Shown here piece after piece: positions 29,400-37,938 of a DNA stretch of 64,000 bases. Below the pieces are notes generated by a model that was not told the origin of the DNA, ran no database searches, and saw nothing but the letters and a program-made list of their open reading frames with translations. The stretch is taken from assembly GCA_020723485.1 (NCBI GenBank), contig DYIU01000004.1, forward strand, positions 234,448-298,447, written 5' to 3'. The position numbers were made by a program, and so were the translations under genes. Each line of letters begins with the position of its first letter. Position 1 is the first letter of the stretch. The stretch is from Acidimicrobium ferrooxidans. Its GTDB lineage: Bacteria > Actinomycetota > Geothermincolia > Fen-727 > Anoxymicrobiaceae.

Positions 29400-30515
29400 C
29401 TAAAACCTGATAGTTTCTTCCTCAATAACAGCAGAAGGCCAGATACGAATCCCTTTACAGAACTCGTTCTCGCCGCCTGCCCGGATATTATCGCCCAACA
29501 CCGAGCGCTCCGCAACGCGGACGCCGCGTCCCAGCACGGTGCCTTTTCCGATTATGCTGTGCTCTATCGAGCACGCCTCCCCGATTTCCGCCTCGTCGAG
29601 GATGACTGAGCCGTCGACGTGCGATTCGGCCCCTATGACGACCCCCGCCCCGAGGCACGTCTGTCCTCCGACCCGGGCCCCCGGGCCTATGCGGACCCCG
29701 TCCCCGATGAGCACGGGGCCGTATACGTGCGCGGTCTCGTCGACCTCGACACCCTCGCCGATGAATACCCGGTCGCCCCGGTCGTTGCCCCTGATGGGGA
29801 CATCTATCTCGCCGTCGAGGATATCGTGGTGGGCGGACAGGTACTTCTCGGGCGTGCCAAGGTCGAGCCAGTAAGAATCGGAGGGAAAGCCGTAGAGCGG
29901 TTCGCCCTGCTCGAGCAGGTCGGGGAACAACTGCCGCTCGAACGAGTAGTTCTCACCGGGGGGGACCTGCTCGAGCACGCGTGGGTCGAGCACGTAAGTG
30001 CCGGCGTTGATGAGGTCGGTCACGACCTGGTCCCAGGAGGGTTTCTCCAGGAACTCCTTGATGCGCCCGTCCTCGTCGAGCGGCACCAGGCCGTAGGCCG
30101 TGGGGTCCTCCACGGGCGTCAGCGTGATGGTAACCGCTGCGCCCTTCTCGCGGTGGTAGGAGACCAGGGCGCCGATGTCGAGGTCGGTCAGGATGTCACC
30201 GTTGCAGACTATCACCGGGTCGGTGCCCAGGTGCTCCGCGACGTTCTTTATGGCGCCGCAGGTGCCGAGCGGCTCGTCCTCAGTCACGTGGATGAGCTTC
30301 ATCCCCAGGCGAGACCCGTCGCCGAAGTACTGGTCGAAGACGGCCGGCAGGTACCCGGTCGAGAGCACGACCTCGTCAACCCCGTACTGCCTGAGGTGCA
30401 GCAGTTCGATCTCCAGGAAAGGCGTGTTGACGAGCGGGAGCATCGGCTTGGGGGTTGTGAGCGTAAGCGGCCGCAGCCTTGTGCCGAAGCCTCCCACGAG
30501 CATGGCGCCCTTCAA
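29400..30515 (-). CDS. NDP-sugar pyrophosphorylase, GDP-mannose type
   Basis: This 371-aa protein has an N-terminal nucleotidyltransferase domain (GGFGTRLRPLT, KPMLPLVN, EDEPLGTCGA, NGDILTDLD) and C-terminal left-handed beta-helix hexapeptide repeats from about residue 245. The closest family is mannose-1-phosphate guanylyltransferase, which makes GDP-mannose for the two adjacent SDRs. It overlaps the next upstream gene by 4 nt. Glucose-1-phosphate use cannot be excluded. Confidence 0.85.
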   Translation of the reverse strand: MKGAMLVGGFGTRLRPLTLTTPKPMLPLVNTPFLEIELLHLRQYGVDEVVLSTGYLPAVFDQYFGDGSRLGMKLIHVTEDEPLGTCGAIKNVAEHLGTDPVIVCNGDILTDLDIGALVSYHREKGAAVTITLTPVEDPTAYGLVPLDEDGRIKEFLEKPSWDQVVTDLINAGTYVLDPRVLEQVPPGENYSFERQLFPDLLEQGEPLYGFPSDSYWLDLGTPEKYLSAHHDILDGEIDVPIRGNDRGDRVFIGEGVEVDETAHVYGPVLIGDGVRIGPGARVGGQTCLGAGVVIGAESHVDGSVILDEAEIGEACSIEHSIIGKGTVLGRGVRVAERSVLGDNIRAGGENEFCKGIRIWPSAVIEEETIRF

Positions 30516-31480
30516 TTCTCCACCTCCACTTCGCCTGAGACCTCTCTCCGCCAGTGATCGAGGGTGTCCCTGAGTGTCTGCTCTAGCGAGATGAGCGGTT
30601 CCCAGCCCGTCTCCTCGCGAAGCCTCGTGTTATCGCCTACCATGACCGGGATGTCGCTCGGCCTCTGGCGCTCAGGGTCGCGCTCGACGCCGATGGCGGC
30701 CTCCGAGAGCGACAGCAGTATCTCAAGTACCTCGGAGACCGGGTACGCCGTCCCGCTGCAGACGTTGTATGTGCCGCCGGCGCTCCCCTTCTCCATGACC
30801 ATCCTGTATGCCCGCACCGTATCCCGCACGTCGGTGAAATCCCTTCGTGCCTCGAGGTTCCCAACCTTCAGGACCGGCTCGCAGCGGCCCGCCTCGATCA
30901 GGGCCACCTGCCGCGCAAAAGACGAGACCACGAAATCGGAAGACTGACCAGGGCCTACCTGGTTGAAGCCCCTTGTGACGAGCACCCTCCAGCCGAACGC
31001 CTGGAAGTACATGAGCCCGAGGGTCTCCTGAGCGACCTTGCTCACCGCGTAGTGGCTGCACGGGTTGAACGGCGCGCCCTCGTCCAGGGGCATCCGATCG
31101 GGGGGCACCTTGCCGTACTCCTCGCTGGAACAGGCGATGTGGACCGAGGCGTCGAGCCCGAGCCTGCGGAGGCCCTCCATCAGGTTGACCTGGCCCAGGA
31201 GGTTCACCCGGTAGGTGGTCCACGGGTCCTCCCAGGAGAGGTGCACCGACGGCTGCGCCGCCAGGTGGAAGACCGCGTCCGGCCGCCACGTGTCAAGGAC
31301 GTCCATCACGAGCTCGTAGTCCGTGAGGTCCGCCACCCGGTACTCGAGGCCGTCCTCCGTGCACGAGGGCCCGGGCTTGAGGCCGATGCCCCTTACCCGC
31401 CAATCGGTCCGGCGCAGGAGCTCGCCTGCCAGGTGCGACGCTATGAACCCGTCCGCCCCGGTTATGAGAACGCTCTCCAT
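30512..31480 (-). CDS. GDP-mannose dehydratase/reductase-like extended SDR
   Basis: This 322-aa protein begins ESVLITGADGFIASHLAGEL and has SSEEYG, YAVSK and NQVGPGQ motifs of the GMD/RMD family. It shares long identical blocks with the SDR at 28406-29359, so one may form GDP-4-keto-6-deoxymannose and the other reduce it, giving GDP-rhamnose or a related sugar. The ATG at 31480 overlaps the glycosyltransferase stop by one base (TGATG); the preceding GTG at 31483 is a weaker alternative. Confidence 0.85.
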   Translation of the reverse strand: MESVLITGADGFIASHLAGELLRRTDWRVRGIGLKPGPSCTEDGLEYRVADLTDYELVMDVLDTWRPDAVFHLAAQPSVHLSWEDPWTTYRVNLLGQVNLMEGLRRLGLDASVHIACSSEEYGKVPPDRMPLDEGAPFNPCSHYAVSKVAQETLGLMYFQAFGWRVLVTRGFNQVGPGQSSDFVVSSFARQVALIEAGRCEPVLKVGNLEARRDFTDVRDTVRAYRMVMEKGSAGGTYNVCSGTAYPVSEVLEILLSLSEAAIGVERDPERQRPSDIPVMVGDNTRLREETGWEPLISLEQTLRDTLDHWRREVSGEVEVEN

Positions 31481-32388
31481 CACTGTCTCCCCGGCATTAT
31501 CACTCTTCTTACCCCGCCCAGCGCCGCCCTGAACCGGTAGAAGGTGTTGAGGGCCGTGATGAGCAGGAACCTCGCCGCTATGCCCGCCGTCACCGCCGCA
31601 TTCACCAGCGCCCGCGCCCGGCCCCGGTAAGTCTTACGGTTGAAGCGTAGCATACTGGCGTGGTGGTGGAACACCATCCTCGTGGGCACCGCCTGGCTGC
31701 TCATCCCTATGTAGTGGTAGACCTGGGCCCGTGGCACGTAGCGTACCTTCCAACCGGCTTCGCGCGCCCGCCAGCAGAGGTCGACGTCCTCCACGTACAT
31801 GTAGTAACCCTCGTCGAACCCACCGATGGAACGGAACGCGTCGGCCCTCATGGCCATGAAGCACCCTGAGACCCAGTCGACCTCCGAGACCTCGTCGTGG
31901 GACCAGCCGGTCTTCTTGTACCGGGCGCTCGCGGCGTTATCGGCGCTGAAGAGCCCGACGAACGCATGCAGGAAGGCGTCGCCGAGGGACGGGAACTCCC
32001 TGCACGAGTACTGCAGGGAGCCGTCCGCGTTGAGCACCCTGGGGCCGGCAATCGCGGTTTCCGGGTCGCTCTCGAAGAAGTCCACCAGCTCACGCACGGT
32101 TCCGGGCTCGAGCACGGTGTCGCTGTTCATGAAGAAGAGGTAAGGCTCGGAGGCGTGGCGCGCCCCCTGGTTGCACGCCCTGGCGTAGCCGACGTTGCCG
32201 TCGTTCACCACCAGGTTGACGCCGGGGAACTCGCTGAGCACCATCCCGGGGCTCCCATCGGTCGAGCCGTTGTCCACGACCCAGACGGAGACGCCTCCCT
32301 CGATATCCTGCGACCCGATGGACTCCAGGCACGAGCGCAGGAACTCCCTGGTGTTCCTGTTAATCACTATCGCGGCCGCGCGTCTCAC
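31480..32388 (-). CDS. Glycosyltransferase family 2
   Basis: The 302-aa product has the GT-A fold motifs AAIVINRNTREFLRSC, DNGSTDGS, FFMNSDT (the DxD-equivalent) and a late DVDLCWRAREAGW, as in rhamnosyltransferase-like GT2 enzymes. The GTG start at 32388 overlaps the upstream gene stop by 4 nt; the longer open frame to 32925 is the shadow of that gene. It probably extends a cell-surface glycan. Confidence 0.88.
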   Translation of the reverse strand: MRRAAAIVINRNTREFLRSCLESIGSQDIEGGVSVWVVDNGSTDGSPGMVLSEFPGVNLVVNDGNVGYARACNQGARHASEPYLFFMNSDTVLEPGTVRELVDFFESDPETAIAGPRVLNADGSLQYSCREFPSLGDAFLHAFVGLFSADNAASARYKKTGWSHDEVSEVDWVSGCFMAMRADAFRSIGGFDEGYYMYVEDVDLCWRAREAGWKVRYVPRAQVYHYIGMSSQAVPTRMVFHHHASMLRFNRKTYRGRARALVNAAVTAGIAARFLLITALNTFYRFRAALGGVRRVIMPGRQ

Positions 32389-33449
32389 CGGCGGTCCCTC
32401 TCGCCCTCGATTATCATCTCTCCCCTGTTCAGGATGTGGCGCCTCATCCACCGGCGGTAACCGAACGGCTCGAACCACTGCTCGAGCTCGACCGCGGGTA
32501 CCGTCCTGCGCGACTGTATGACCCTGCGCTTGGCGAGCATGAGCGGCGTAAGCCTCGCGACCTCGGCCAGCGCCAGCAGCGCTCGCGGGCAGCGGACGAG
32601 CAGCGCCCCGCCCTTGAGCACCTCTGTCAGGAGTATCCCCGGGAGGTTCAGCAGGTAGAAGAGCGGTGAGTCGTTCTTGATGAGCATGAGCAGGCGGTTC
32701 TTGTAGTTGTGGTACTCCACCAGCAGGGACTTCCTGTAACCGGCCCCGCCCCTGCGGTGCCACCCCAGCGCCAGCGGGTTGTACAGGCATTTCCAGCCCC
32801 TGGTGTGCGCGCGCCAGTCGATATCGACGTCCTCCCAGAACGCGAAGAACTCCTCGTCGAAGTACTCCCCGTCCACGGCGACGTCCTCGAGCATCTGGCG
32901 CCTGTAAAGCGCCGCGGCCCCGCACGTGCCGAAGACCTCCGCGGGCTCGTTGAAAGCCGAGGACCCGGGCTGGCCCTCGCCGCGGTTCTCCGCGAGCCTG
33001 TTGCGGAATATCACGTGCCCCGCCGAGTCGATCGGGTTGTCGCGCCCGAACGCTGGGAACCGCAGGAGCTTCCCGGAGGCGCTCCCGGCGCGCGGGTCCT
33101 CCTCGAGCGAGCGCACCAGCTCCGAGACGAACGTAGCGTCCAGGACCACGTCCGTATTGAGGGGCATCACGTAGTCCCCGTGCGACTCCCGTATGCCCTG
33201 GTTGAGGGCGGGGCTGAAGCCCGCGTTCTCGGTGTTGGCGACGAGCCTCGGGGACCCGGCGGCGAACCTCCCGCGGTTGGCCTGTTCCTCCGAGTACTCC
33301 TTCAGGAACCCGGAAGAGCCGTCGTCGGAACAGTTGTCGAACAGGATGAGCTCTATCTCGGGGTAATCCTGGCCGCGCAGGGACTCAAGGCATGCCGGCA
33401 GGTCGGCCAGGCCGTTGAAGTTTATGACGATTATCGAGACAGGTTTCAT
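32385..33449 (-). CDS. Glycosyltransferase family 2
   Basis: This 354-aa protein starts VSIIVINFNGLADLPACLESL with DNCSDDGS, MPLNTDVVLD and FAFWEDVDIDWRAH motifs of rhamnosyltransferase-type GT2 enzymes. A hydrophobic stretch near residues 265-290 may associate with the membrane. It overlaps genes on both sides by 4 nt, so it is translated in a coupled block with the GT2 downstream and the small transporter upstream. Confidence 0.9.
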   Translation of the reverse strand: MKPVSIIVINFNGLADLPACLESLRGQDYPEIELILFDNCSDDGSSGFLKEYSEEQANRGRFAAGSPRLVANTENAGFSPALNQGIRESHGDYVMPLNTDVVLDATFVSELVRSLEEDPRAGSASGKLLRFPAFGRDNPIDSAGHVIFRNRLAENRGEGQPGSSAFNEPAEVFGTCGAAALYRRQMLEDVAVDGEYFDEEFFAFWEDVDIDWRAHTRGWKCLYNPLALGWHRRGGAGYRKSLLVEYHNYKNRLLMLIKNDSPLFYLLNLPGILLTEVLKGGALLVRCPRALLALAEVARLTPLMLAKRRVIQSRRTVPAVELEQWFEPFGYRRWMRRHILNRGEMIIEGERDRR

Positions 33450-33943
33450 CTTTCATCGGTGGCGCCGCCGGGAGCCTGGATGCGGCTCACCGCCTGGTTG
33501 GGCGGCCTGCGGTAACCCTCGCTGTCATCCTTGTCGTTGGACTTCAGACCTTGAGCCGTGATGGCCACCCCCAGGACGATGAAGGCGAGCCCGACCCATG
33601 CTATCCACTTCACCGGCTCGTCGAAGACGAAGTAGGAGTAGAGGACCACCACCACGTATCCCACGGCCACCATCGGGTACGCCACCGACAGCGGGACCCT
33701 GGACAGGACGATGAGCCAGAACAGCGCCGATATCGCGTAGAGGATGATGCCCCCTATGGCCCAGGGGCCTTCCCTGAACATCCTGCCGATGAGCGAGAAG
33801 GGATGCTTAAGGTCCTCGACCTGGAGAGGGTTCTCCCCCTTGTCGGTCACGTTCTCCATGCCTGCTTTCATCGCGAGCTGCCCGGCGACCGCGAGCCCGA
33901 TGCTTATCACCAGGAGGACCACGTTTACCACTGTCTTAGACAT
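33446..33943 (-). CDS. Small EamA/DMT-type membrane protein, flippase-like
   Basis: This 165-aa protein has four transmembrane helices (about residues 7-26, 62-83, 90-110 and 117-135) with RVPLSVAYPMVAVGYV, typical of EamA/SMR half-size transporters such as ArnE/ArnF. A hydrophilic C-terminal tail of about 35 residues is unusual. Among glycosyltransferases and next to a dolichyl-phosphate-mannose-synthase-like gene, it could flip a lipid-linked sugar. Confidence 0.75.
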   Translation of the reverse strand: MSKTVVNVVLLVISIGLAVAGQLAMKAGMENVTDKGENPLQVEDLKHPFSLIGRMFREGPWAIGGIILYAISALFWLIVLSRVPLSVAYPMVAVGYVVVVLYSYFVFDEPVKWIAWVGLAFIVLGVAITAQGLKSNDKDDSEGYRRPPNQAVSRIQAPGGATDER

Positions 33944-33966
33944 CTACCGACCTCCGCTGCTCGAAC

Positions 33967-34653
33967 TCAGTTGGTGAACCGGTACTTGACCAGCGCCCAC
34001 AGGGCGGAGAACCCGTCCCTCCAGGTTATCTTCTTGCCTTCCTCGAACTCCCGTCCAGCGTAGGAGATCGGGACCTCGTATATCCGTATCTTCTTCTTGA
34101 GCACCTTCGCGGTTATCTCCGGCTCGAAGTTGAACCTGTTCGACTTTATCTCAATCCCATCCAGCGCCCCGCGCGTGAAGAGCTTGTAGCAGGTCTCCAT
34201 GTCAGAGAGCGTGGTGTTATAGAGGACGTTCGTGACAAGGGAAAGGAACTTGTTGCCGACCGAGTGCCAGAACAGCATGTCCCGGTGCTCGCCGGTGAAG
34301 CGCGAGCCGTAGACGACCTCAGCCTTCTTCTTGAGTACCGGCGCGAGCAGGGTGCGGTAATCGTCGGGATCGTACTCCAGGTCCGCGTCCTGGATGATGA
34401 TGAAATCGCCGGTGGCGTGCGGGAGCCCTGTCTTTATCGCGGCGCCCTTGCCCTGGTTCACCGCGTGGCGCAGCACCTTTACCGTCGAGTCCTCTTCCAG
34501 CTTGAGGATGTCCGGGGTGCCGTCCGTGGAGCCGTCGTCCACTACTATGATCTCTTTGGCTATCTCCCCGATGTCCACCGAGCGGACCCTCCTCAAGATC
34601 TCCTGGACGGTGTTGCGCTCGTTGTAGACCGGGACGATGACGGACAGCTTCAT
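33967..34653 (-). CDS. Glycosyltransferase family 2, polyprenyl-phosphate type
   Basis: This 228-aa protein has LSVIVPVYNERNTVQEIL, DDGSTDGT and IQDADLEYDPDDY (DxD) with no C-terminal membrane helices, as in dolichyl-phosphate mannose/glucose synthase-like GT2 proteins. It would charge polyprenyl phosphate with a sugar from a nucleotide donor. The small flippase-like gene lies 23 nt downstream, the usual pairing for such enzymes. Confidence 0.88.
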   Translation of the reverse strand: MKLSVIVPVYNERNTVQEILRRVRSVDIGEIAKEIIVVDDGSTDGTPDILKLEEDSTVKVLRHAVNQGKGAAIKTGLPHATGDFIIIQDADLEYDPDDYRTLLAPVLKKKAEVVYGSRFTGEHRDMLFWHSVGNKFLSLVTNVLYNTTLSDMETCYKLFTRGALDGIEIKSNRFNFEPEITAKVLKKKIRIYEVPISYAGREFEEGKKITWRDGFSALWALVKYRFTN

Positions 34654-34663
34654 CCAAGTGCTC

Positions 34664-35953
34664 CTATCTGCCTACTCCTTCATACGTGAAGCCCAGCTTT
34701 CTCAGTACAGTCGGGTCCAGGCAGTTCCTGGTGTCCACTATGCTCGGACAATCCATCAGCTGCATCACGCGCGCGTAGTCGAGCCACTTGAACTCGTCCC
34801 ACTCGGTGAGCAGCACCAGCACCTGGGCCCCGGCGGCTGCCTGGTAGGCATCCTCCGCGAACCCGGCGCCCTCGAGCTCAGGGCGGGCCGTGTCCATCGC
34901 CTGCGGGTCGTAGACGGTGACGCTCGCCCCCTTCTCTATCAACTGCCTTACGACATACAGGGCGGGAGACTCCCTTACGTCGTCCGTGTTCGCCTTGAAC
35001 GCGAGGCCCAGGACGCCTATCCTGGCGCCCTCCAGGCCCCCCGCGGCGCGCTCGACTTTTTCCACCATCTTCTCGTGCTGCTCCTGGTTCACCTTTATCA
35101 CGCCCTCGAGCAGCTCGAAATGGTACCCGTGGTCCCTTGCGATGGCGAGGAGCGCCCTGCAGTCCTTCGGAAAGCACGAGCCGCCGTATCCCGGGCCGGC
35201 CTTCAGGAACTCGAAACCTATCCTGTCGTCGTATCCCATTCCCAGGGAGACCTCGCGGACATCGGCGCCGACCGCTTCGCAGAGGTTGGCCACGGCGTTG
35301 ATGAAAGAGACCTTGGAGGCGAGAAAGGCGTTGGAGGCGTACTTGATCATCTCAGCGCTCACCGGGTCCGTCACGAGAATCGGCGCGTTGAGTCCCCGGT
35401 ACAGCTCGGTCATCCTCATTATCGCCTTCTGCGAGTCGCTGCCGATTACTATGCGTGAGGGCTTCATGAAGTCGAGCACAGCGGTGCCCTCACGGAGGAA
35501 CTCGGGATTGGAGACCACGTCGAACTCGTGGTACTCCTCCATGCTCTCCTCGATGACCCTCTGGACCCTCTTGGTGCTTCCCACCGGAACGGTGCTCTTG
35601 TTTATCACGACTTTGTAGCCCTCGATCGCGGCTGCGATCTCGCGGGCCACTTCGTCCACCTGCGTGAGGTCAGCCTTGCCGTCGATGTCCGACGGGGTGC
35701 CAACCGTGATGAACACGAACTCGCTTTCCGACACGGCGCGGTGGATATCGGTGGTGAAGTTCAGGTTGCCGCTCTCGAGGTTCCCGGCCACGAGGCTTTC
35801 GAGCTCGGCCTCGTATATCGGGACGTGCCCCTCCGAGAGCATCTCTATCTTCCGGGCGTCCGTGTCCGCGCCGACGACCGTGTGGCCGAGTTCGGCCAGG
35901 CACGCCCCGGTCACCAGCCCCACGTATCCGGTTCCTATCACGCAGCAGTTCAT
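34664..35953 (-). CDS. ugd: UDP-glucose 6-dehydrogenase family protein
   Basis: This 429-aa protein starts with NAD-binding GTGYVGLVTGACLAELGH and has the catalytic cysteine in GYGGSCFPKDC (about residue 263) and the INKSTVPVGSTK loop. It oxidises UDP-glucose to UDP-glucuronate in two NAD-dependent steps; GDP-mannose is a possible alternative substrate given the cluster. It is the most upstream gene of the glycan cluster. ATG start, 10 nt before the GT2 gene. Confidence 0.92.
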   Translation of the reverse strand: MNCCVIGTGYVGLVTGACLAELGHTVVGADTDARKIEMLSEGHVPIYEAELESLVAGNLESGNLNFTTDIHRAVSESEFVFITVGTPSDIDGKADLTQVDEVAREIAAAIEGYKVVINKSTVPVGSTKRVQRVIEESMEEYHEFDVVSNPEFLREGTAVLDFMKPSRIVIGSDSQKAIMRMTELYRGLNAPILVTDPVSAEMIKYASNAFLASKVSFINAVANLCEAVGADVREVSLGMGYDDRIGFEFLKAGPGYGGSCFPKDCRALLAIARDHGYHFELLEGVIKVNQEQHEKMVEKVERAAGGLEGARIGVLGLAFKANTDDVRESPALYVVRQLIEKGASVTVYDPQAMDTARPELEGAGFAEDAYQAAAGAQVLVLLTEWDEFKWLDYARVMQLMDCPSIVDTRNCLDPTVLRKLGFTYEGVGR

Positions 35954-36010
35954 GTCCGTCGTTCAGTCCTCGAATCCCCACCGGCGCGGCTCGCGGAAGG
36001 GGTTGTCACT

Positions 36011-36502
36011 CTAGAAAAGGGCATCGTCTTCAGGGTCGCGCACCGGCTCCAGCATGCCGGCAAGCCCCTCGTCGATGGCGCGGTTGGCCAGCCGGTCACA
36101 CTCGTAATTCTTCGCCCTGGGGATATGCTCCACCTGCACCTGCCTGTACGCCTCGAACAGGCCTTTGACCCGCGCCGCCAGCGGCTTCAGGGCCTCGCTC
36201 TTCACCTTGAAGCCGCCTGTCACCTGGTTGGCGAGCAGCTCGCTGTCGGTGTGCACCTCGAGGCAGCGGTAGCCCAGGCCCGCCGCGGCCTCGAGCGTCC
36301 TGATGAGGGCCCGGTACTCGGCTACGTTGTTGGTGGCCTCTCCGAGGTACTCGTGGAGCTCCAGCAGCAGCTCCCCGTCCGGCCCGCGGGCCTGGCCGCC
36401 TATTCCGGCGGGTCCGGGGTTACCGCGCGCCGCCCCGTCGCTGTAAACTTGCAGGCAGCCCTCGGGGAGAGCCCCGGGGCCGCTGTCATCCGGTCCGTTC
36501 AC
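36011..36502 (-). CDS. rnhA: Ribonuclease HI family protein
   Basis: This 163-aa protein has the DEDD catalytic set: YSDGAARGNPG, NNVAEYRAL, HTDSELL and CDRLANRA. The N-terminal ~15 residues are a low-complexity extension before the fold. It would cleave RNA in RNA-DNA hybrids. The GTG start overlaps the zinc-ribbon gene stop by 4 nt, a frequent actinobacterial pairing. Confidence 0.9.
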   Translation of the reverse strand: MNGPDDSGPGALPEGCLQVYSDGAARGNPGPAGIGGQARGPDGELLLELHEYLGEATNNVAEYRALIRTLEAAAGLGYRCLEVHTDSELLANQVTGGFKVKSEALKPLAARVKGLFEAYRQVQVEHIPRAKNYECDRLANRAIDEGLAGMLEPVRDPEDDALF

Positions 36503-37227
36503 TTCACCAGCATCCTGCGGCAGTATTCGCAGCGGAACACGCCTTCCTCGTGCTGGAACCTGTCTATCTGGGTCCGGCTGAACTCGATATGGCAGCCGCC
36601 ACAGCTCCTGCCCTGCACGATCTGCACCACCGCGAGCCCGTCTTTCGTGGAAAGGAGCTTCTCGTACGCCTCGACGGTATCCTCGTCGAGCCCTTTCTTG
36701 AGCTCGTCCCTCTCGGCCTCCAGCCGCGCGACCTCGGCCTCCTTCTCGGCCAGCTCGGCCTCGTATGCGCGCACGGCCTCGCTCTCCTCAGTGGTGACCT
36801 CCTCCACGGCCTTCCCGGCCGCCTCCAGGGCCGCCCTCAGGTCGTCGATGGCCTCCATCTCCTCGAGGTCCTCGGTCTCCATCTCGTCGCGCTTCTTGCG
36901 GAGCGAGAAAATCTCCTGCTGTATCGACTGGAGCTCCTTGGGATTCATGATGGTGCCCGACATCATGCGGGCCTCTTCCTTCTCTATCTTCTGGGAGAGA
37001 AGGTCGACCTCCCCGTCGAGCTTGAGCTGCTTGTGCTTTATCTCGTCCAGGTCGGCCTCGAGCCCTTCCCGGGATGCCTTCGCCTTCTCGAGCTCCTCCC
37101 GGAGCTCCGGCAGGTGGTGGGTGTCGGCCAGGCCCTCTATCCCGCGCTTGAGCGCGAGGATCCTCGTGTCAAACTCCTGCACGTCTTTCAGCGTCCTGGC
37201 TGTTTCCTCGGGCTCTATCGGGCTCAC
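36499..37227 (-). CDS. Coiled-coil protein with C-terminal C4 zinc ribbon (CdsZ-like)
   Basis: This 242-aa protein is mostly a long alpha-helical coiled coil rich in Glu/Lys (residues ~10-185) ending in a zinc ribbon with CGGC and CEYC pairs (residues ~210-237). It matches the bacterial zf-C4 coiled-coil family named CdsZ. No catalytic role is established. It is translationally coupled to rnhA. Confidence 0.85.
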   Translation of the reverse strand: MSPIEPEETARTLKDVQEFDTRILALKRGIEGLADTHHLPELREELEKAKASREGLEADLDEIKHKQLKLDGEVDLLSQKIEKEEARMMSGTIMNPKELQSIQQEIFSLRKKRDEMETEDLEEMEAIDDLRAALEAAGKAVEEVTTEESEAVRAYEAELAEKEAEVARLEAERDELKKGLDEDTVEAYEKLLSTKDGLAVVQIVQGRSCGGCHIEFSRTQIDRFQHEEGVFRCEYCRRMLVK

Positions 37228-37295
37228 CCCCGGCTCGATGCTTGTCTATGTGTTTTCGAGGTCCGGCCCGCGACCGTCTCGCCCGGCCGGTCCCA

Positions 37296-37826
37296 TCAGC
37301 CTCCCACGAACAGCTTCCAGATGAAGCTGTCCTGGCCCACGAAGGCCACGACGGCGGTCACGGCCACCGCCGCTCCGAGCACTCCCACGAATATCCAGAA
37401 GAGCGCTTTCTTGAATGGTATATCAAAAAGGAACGCGGCGACCGCCCCGGACCACGCGCCGGTGAGCGGCAGCGGTATCGCCACGAAGACCGCGAGAGCT
37501 ATCTCGGCATAGAGCTCGTACTGCTTCTCCAGCTTGCGTCGCGTCCGCGCGAACAGCCAGTTGAAGAAGCGCTCCATCACCTTCGAATGCTTCATGAGCC
37601 ATTCGGAGGCCGGCCCCAGGAGCAGGAGTATGAACGGTATCGGGATCATGTTGCCGATGACGGCGCAGATGAAAGCCTGCCAGAGAGGCATGTGGAACGC
37701 CTGGCTGGCGATGGGGATGGCGCCCCTGAGCTCCGCGAGCGGGATCATGGCGAGCAGCATCGTCGCCAGGTATCGGTTCATGTGCGAGAACCAGCCTGCC
37801 CAGTTCAGGGCATACAGCTGAATCAT
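37296..37826 (-). CDS. Small multidrug-export-type membrane protein (COG2426)
   Basis: The 176-aa product from the ATG at 37826 (after GGAGGAGCAGGA) has about four transmembrane helices and the motif PLAELRGAIPIASQAFHMPLW with GNMIPIPFILLLLGP and IPLPLTGAWSGAVAA, the conserved signature of this putative export family. The longer open frame to 37910 adds a non-conserved leader. The substrate is unknown. Confidence 0.8.
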   Translation of the reverse strand: MIQLYALNWAGWFSHMNRYLATMLLAMIPLAELRGAIPIASQAFHMPLWQAFICAVIGNMIPIPFILLLLGPASEWLMKHSKVMERFFNWLFARTRRKLEKQYELYAEIALAVFVAIPLPLTGAWSGAVAAFLFDIPFKKALFWIFVGVLGAAVAVTAVVAFVGQDSFIWKLFVGG

Positions 37827-37938
37827 TCCTGCTCCTCCGGGAAATCCTCTCGAAAGTGGGCCGTGCCATCCCTCGGACAATGGAGCAATAATACTGAATG
37901 GGTATGGCAAAGTCGAGGTCGGGTCCGGCGCGCGGGAG

